From the NCBI RefSeq assembly GCF_040115645.1, contig NC_089578.1, forward strand, positions 1,798,001 to 1,862,000: a stretch of 64,000 nucleotides of DNA, in the 5' to 3' direction. A program made the translations under genes and the position numbers. Every line of letters starts with the position of its first letter. The stretch's first letter is position 1. A model generated the notes under the pieces. The model saw only the letters and a program-made list of their open reading frames with translations, made no database searches and was not told the origin of the DNA. Below are positions 59,781 through 64,000 of the stretch, piece by piece. The DNA comes from Euwallacea fornicatus (taxonomy: Eukaryota; Arthropoda; Insecta; Coleoptera; Curculionidae).

Positions 59781-61219
59781 ATTTCTGAAGATGGTTTTTT
59801 TGCAGTATTTTCGAAACGGTTTGCGCCAAAATTGTGAAATTTGGCATACTGCAACCAGTTGGAATTGGGAACCTTTATTCTGTGTCAGCACGTAATTGAG
59901 GGGTCTAGTCAGGGGGCGTCTAACGTAAACGTTGCCCCAACCTTTTTGTTTACGGAAGAGTAGAAGTGGAATCGCTCTCTGTTCACGTAATTTGTACTCA
60001 GAGTTCGGATGAGAGCCCTTTCGAGACTTTGTCTGCGTGTTCCGGTCCTAGGGAAAAATAGCGGAAAAACAGGAATCAACGGCAACTATTATTATTATTT
60101 ATTTCAGATTTAATGAGAGTTGTTCACTTGCCACTTTAAATAAACATTTCTATTTGTCATTCCTCATTTTATAAATCAGTAGACATTTTTGCGTGTCTTT
60201 CCATTCTTTCATACTTTCGAATCTCCACATTCGCACGCATTCCTTTCATTTGCCTCCTCTTTAGAGTGTTTTCTTACGCCAAACCCAAATGATCGATATC
60301 TCCAGTGTAAATGAAAATTACGCAATTATTGAGTAAATTGAATTCGAGGAGAAAAGCACAAACGTAAACAAATTGAAAGTCATTTAATATGATAATTCCT
60401 AGGAGGAAACGTGAAAAGAGGTGCTTCGAAGTCTGCCATTATTGCCAGCATTGGAATAAATTTAAGAATAATATTATTGTCAGATTACTCATTGATGGAT
60501 CACATTTTAAGCTGCTCTACCTGCGTCCTACCTGCGGAGGAAATGTGAGTGGAGCAGGCGTATTGAAAATGCTTCTACAGATAAACTATCAACGCAAACA
60601 TTGTCGAAGCATTACGGCTTGTTGATCTAATATTGTATAAATTGCAACATTTATTTGCAGCCGCAATCTTTCTATGTTCTAAATAGATTCCCTGAGGAGA
60701 ACCACCGTCTTTGCTTTATGCACAAAACGTTCCCCCCTTTCCACGCGTATCGCGTATGCAAATACACAGCGATATACCCACCTCGAATCATCATTTCTAA
60801 TAAGAGTTACTCACATGATTACATCACCAGTTTACAATTATTATTCGTCAGAAGTGTGTCACCAATTAGCGGTCAAAGGACTGTGAAAAGTCGCTATAAG
60901 ATAAGATTACTTAATCGTGTAGAACCAGACAGAGATTAACTAGTTCCTTTCCGTTACCGCAAAAGCACCTTTGAACCAACAGACCCATCGACCTCGACCT
61001 CCTTTTTAAAAATTCGTTTTCTTTAAAATTTTCACGTGCGTTAGGTATCGTTTGAATAAACGAATTTTTAGTTGTTTTTTTGTGTGTGTATGTGTGGGAA
61101 GACAGGCACCGACTGGGTGAGTTTACTTGCCGCTGAAAAATTTTAAAACGGTCAATCCTCGGCATCGACTCTTAAAGAACGTTTCAATTCCAGATCCCTC
61201 TTCTTAGTGACCCACCGTC

Positions 61220-62540
61220 ATGTGTCCGACAACACCGAATCCACAAACTTCCTCGTCATCTGCTCAACTAACTTGTCGCACCACTCCCGAGGCTCCGAGG
61301 AACGTAACTGATGAAAGTGACGAAAACTCGAACTCGAAGTTCGGCAGCGAAGTCTTCAGCGAAAAAGACAATGACATAAGCAGAACTGTGAAAAGATTAG
61401 CCGAAGAAACCAAAGGAAATAGCAAATTAAGGAAGGAAATAGAGGACTTCAAACCCACCATCAGGTGGCCTGATTTGATAGCGCAATTATTTATTCATCT
61501 AGGATGTTTGTACGGATTGTTCCTGTGCGTCTGGTCCGCAAAGATTTTGACCACAACATTTGGTGAGTGTCCAGCAATGTCGAGTCAGCGTGTTCAAATA
61601 ATGAAGTGAATTTTCACGCACGAAGGTCGAACTGTTACGTCACAACGCCCCTAAGGACATTTTTTAGCGCAAACCAACTATGAAGTACTCTTTCGTTTGT
61701 CTCAATTGTGACGCTCCTGCGATCCAACAATGGGGTCAATTCATTTATAAAATGAAAAAGATTTATTTATTCTTTCAAATGAGTCCCGTCGCCTTCAAAA
61801 TGCTCCCCATTCGACTTTCGTCTGTTCGATCGAGTCGAAAACGGTCTTTCGAGCTAGTAAAACAACTGGAAGTCCAACGGTGCTAAATCGGGCGAATATG
61901 GTGGTTCGAGTGTTCGAGGTTTTGACAAAGTGTTCTCGGGGAGCTAACTCAATTTGCATTATCCTGATTCAAAAATCAAGAATTGTCCTTTGAGGCGAAT
62001 AGTGTCACGCGTTACGCTCAAACAATTTTCCCTGCCAAGATTTTCGCCTGGAGGAAGAAATTGGCAGTGGACAACGTCCAGAAGAACACGATTTTGATTT
62101 TCGAACCACTTCGGCGAGGTTTTCTCGGACTTTTTTGGACTTTTTGCGCGATATTCGTTCGATTGATCGGTTGTTTCCGGGTGCTATGCGTAGACTTAAA
62201 TCTCATCTCCAGTAATGATGCGTCTCGCGATGTCCTAGCAGTTCGAAATCGTTTGACAAATTTCAACTACGAACGCTTTTTCTCGAGTAATCGAGTGTTT
62301 TTATTACTTGTTTATCGAACTCTGACCTGATCTGCATGCGAAGCTTTAAAATTTTGGCGTTAAACCGGGCTTTAATAACCCAAATTCATCGCTAATGTGT
62401 TTTTTCCAGCTCTAGCCTCCGTGATCGCCTCGGGATTCGGTATCACTGCTGGAGCTCACAGGCTGTGGTCCCACAGGGCGTACAAGGCGAGGTGGCCCCT
62501 TAGGTTACTCTTGATTTTTCTCTTCACCATTTCAGGACAG
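61220..62540 (+). CDS. Second acyl-CoA desaturase, N-terminal two coding exons, runs off the window
   Basis: Exons 61220-61562 and 62410-62540 join in phase (GTGAGT donor, TTTTTCCAG acceptor) to 158 aa, ending at a GTAAGT donor in phase 0. The N-terminus (about 80 residues) is polar and Ser/Glu-rich and is longer than usual. Membrane segments follow (LIAQLFIHLGCLYGLFLCVW, LASVIASGFGITAGAH). The first histidine box HRLWSH is followed by RAYKARWPLRLLL, exactly the family pattern. The HRVHH and HNYHH boxes are not in the window and must lie beyond base 64000. A TTCAATTCCAG just upstream (61182-61192) suggests a non-coding leader exon. It is a tandem paralogue of 47258-50634. Intron 1 contains a mariner relic and intron 2 a Tc1 relic. 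Confidence 0.9.
61800..62270 (-). pseudogene. mariner-family transposase relic in desaturase intron 1
   Basis: The minus strand gives KPRRSGSKIKIVFF near 62090-62140 and, after frame changes, EPPYSPDLAPLDFQLF followed by a stop and LERPFSTRSNRR near 61820-61910. These match the KPRxSxSKIKxxLxVFFD block and the PPYSPDLAPxDFWLFxxLKRPL block of mariner transposases. It is antisense to the host gene and broken by stops and frameshifts. The plus-strand frame 61983-62330 is its shadow. Confidence 0.8.
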
Positions 62541-63160
62541 GTAAGTTCGATTTCGCCTTAAATCTATAAATTAATTATTGCGAAACGCCATCGGAGTTTG
62601 TTTAAATTACCATTTAAATTTGCATTTTATGGCACGGTAAATATGTCTTTGTGTGCTTAGGTAGCAAAAATACGACCGTCGAGTACCAATTCGAGTTTGA
62701 ACGGCAGGTCAATAAACATATAATAATTTTGCACATATAAATTAAGTAAATGTCGCTCCAATCTTCATTTATGTCGACTGTAAAAATGATTTTCTTATAA
62801 CACTTAGAACTTTCCCCAGTTCGTAACGCTCCACGTCCGTTACACGTAAACAAAAACAAAAACGTTCCACCAATGTTAATTTACCAAATAATTGTTACAT
62901 TATGTAAGGAATATACATTTAATTTTATTCAGAGAATTAATTAAGATCTTGGCCGGACCACAGGTCATAACCCCTTTAATGGACACTCAGCTTTCCCCGG
63001 TCTACACGTGATACGAATTTGTGTCAAATGTGTCGCAGAGGACACGCAATAGCCAAAAATATACAGCGTCGGCCGTGAAATCAAGAACGACATATAAAGA
63101 AATAGTAAATAGAATTCCTGGGAAGTGAACTTTAAAATTTCATAACAACTTTCTTAACGG
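62541..63160. other. Intron sequence with nothing recognised
   Basis: Start of the second desaturase intron 2. AT-rich, with no repeat end, motif or exon that I could support. Confidence 0.4.
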
Positions 63161-63164
63161 CTTT

Positions 63165-64000
63165 CATTACATCATAAAATAAGCCAACAAATTCCTCGGA
63201 CATACAATTAGGAGCGATTTCTTTAGCCAAAAATTTAAATAAAAAAAAACAAACAAATAAAACTTAAAATAACTAGTTACGCGTGGGATCATCTCATTCT
63301 CTACTTTCAAACGACTTAGCTTAGACTTAATTAGTGCCTGACGACGTTTTTTAGGATTAAAGTATCTCGCTCGCTTAACAGCGTCGAATAAATCTGGAAT
63401 ATTTCTTCTGCTTTGTTGTCTCAAAGCTTTCTTTACGTCGCCCCACAAATTTTCAATAGGATTAAGATCCGGACTACGGGAAGGCCATTTCAGAAGAGAC
63501 ACAGATTTCTTGTCGAACCAAGTACGAACACCAGTTACACGGTATGCTTCATATCTCGCTGTCTTGCCGAAACTTTCAAATTACAGGCAAGTTTTCCTCG
63601 GCATACGGTAGTACTGCAGTCTCCATAACATTCTTGTATTGGACCTGATTCGTAATCTCCTCAGTTTCATTAATAGGATCTACCCCGGGATCGGGAAAAA
63701 GAATACCAAACTTTAATCGATCTACCTAAACGTTCACTGGGATCGTGCTGTATTTAGGATTGCATTGAAGAATGCCGCACATACTGTCTCCGATCTGACT
63801 GATTTTCCTTTCATTAAGCCAAATAAGTAGTTGCACTGGGACAAGGCCCATGCCTTATGGTCCTTAGCAAACTGTGTTCTAGCCCAGCGATTTTTTTGTA
63901 TGTATCATCGATACAAAGTCTCACAATTTGTTTATCTTTTCCGCGTTCTTTAAAATGCTTAATTGCATTAAAAAAAAACATTGTTTTAGAGCATTTTAAC
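63165..64000 (-). pseudogene. Tc1-family transposase, degenerate, continues past window end
   Basis: Reading from the window end on the minus strand: RWARTQFAKDHKAW, then KFGILFPDPGVDPI and NVMETAVLPYAEENLPVI up to a stop, then after a frameshift WPSRSPDLNPIENLWGDVKK (63400-63490), the third-catalytic-residue signature of Tc1 transposases, continuing to about 63270. Order and spacing fit one transposase with at least two frame breaks. The region between the first two blocks is scrambled. It lies antisense in intron 2 of the desaturase at 61220. Confidence 0.85.

Larger units (their letters stand above)
50806..61191. other. Ten-kb intergenic block made mainly of inverted-repeat elements
   Basis: Between the two desaturases I see at least five palindromic or half-palindromic elements (listed separately) and one possible terminal exon (53413-53598). 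The remaining DNA is AT-rich with short frames. A small tandem repeat of TTGTCGAACTA-like units lies near 55115-55155. Confidence 0.5.

Noticed and set aside
61983..62330. 115-residue plus-strand frame
   Set aside because: It is the complement of a mariner relic reading on the minus strand.

Overview
The window looks like AT-rich nuclear DNA from an insect, most likely a beetle. It has spliced genes with many introns of only about 50 to 60 bases, a complete Wnt8-type gene, small Osiris-like secreted proteins, a membrane alanyl-type aminopeptidase and two acyl-CoA desaturases. Mobile-element debris is dense: decayed mariner and Tc1 transposases, and many inverted-repeat elements whose ends read TACAGGGTGT or close to it. 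The order Coleoptera is inferred from gene content and intron size, not proven. There are no operons, CRISPR arrays or recognisable rRNA or tRNA genes.

Layout. Bases 1-9843 hold two minus-strand exons of an unrecognised gene with a 9-kb intron full of repeats, including a near-perfect 949-bp foldback (4116-5064). Bases 9844-16051 hold no gene I can support, only transposon relics. Bases 16052-22635 hold four small genes (three minus, one plus) for secreted, Osiris-like (DUF1676-type) proteins with a hydrophobic hairpin and a Tyr/His-rich tail. The plus-strand member converges on a complete six-exon Wnt8 gene on the minus strand (22810-27176, 359 aa). Bases 27177-32039 carry only repeats. From 32040 to 42976 a plus-strand M1 aminopeptidase gene shows two alternative N-terminal modules, each with its own membrane anchor and the same splice phase, upstream of one catalytic core. 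After a polypyrimidine-rich stretch comes a complete acyl-CoA desaturase (promoter about 44842, coding 47258-50634). Then there is 10 kb of inverted-repeat elements and the first two coding exons of a second desaturase (61220-62540), which runs off the window end.

Exon models were built by hand from open frames, GT/AG sites and phase. All lengths given come from exons that join in frame. The genes show no shared pathway: Wnt8 is a secreted signal, the aminopeptidase a surface digestive or regulatory enzyme, the desaturases are ER lipid enzymes, and the Osiris-like proteins are probably secreted or endosomal. The two desaturases and the four Osiris-like genes are local paralogue clusters.
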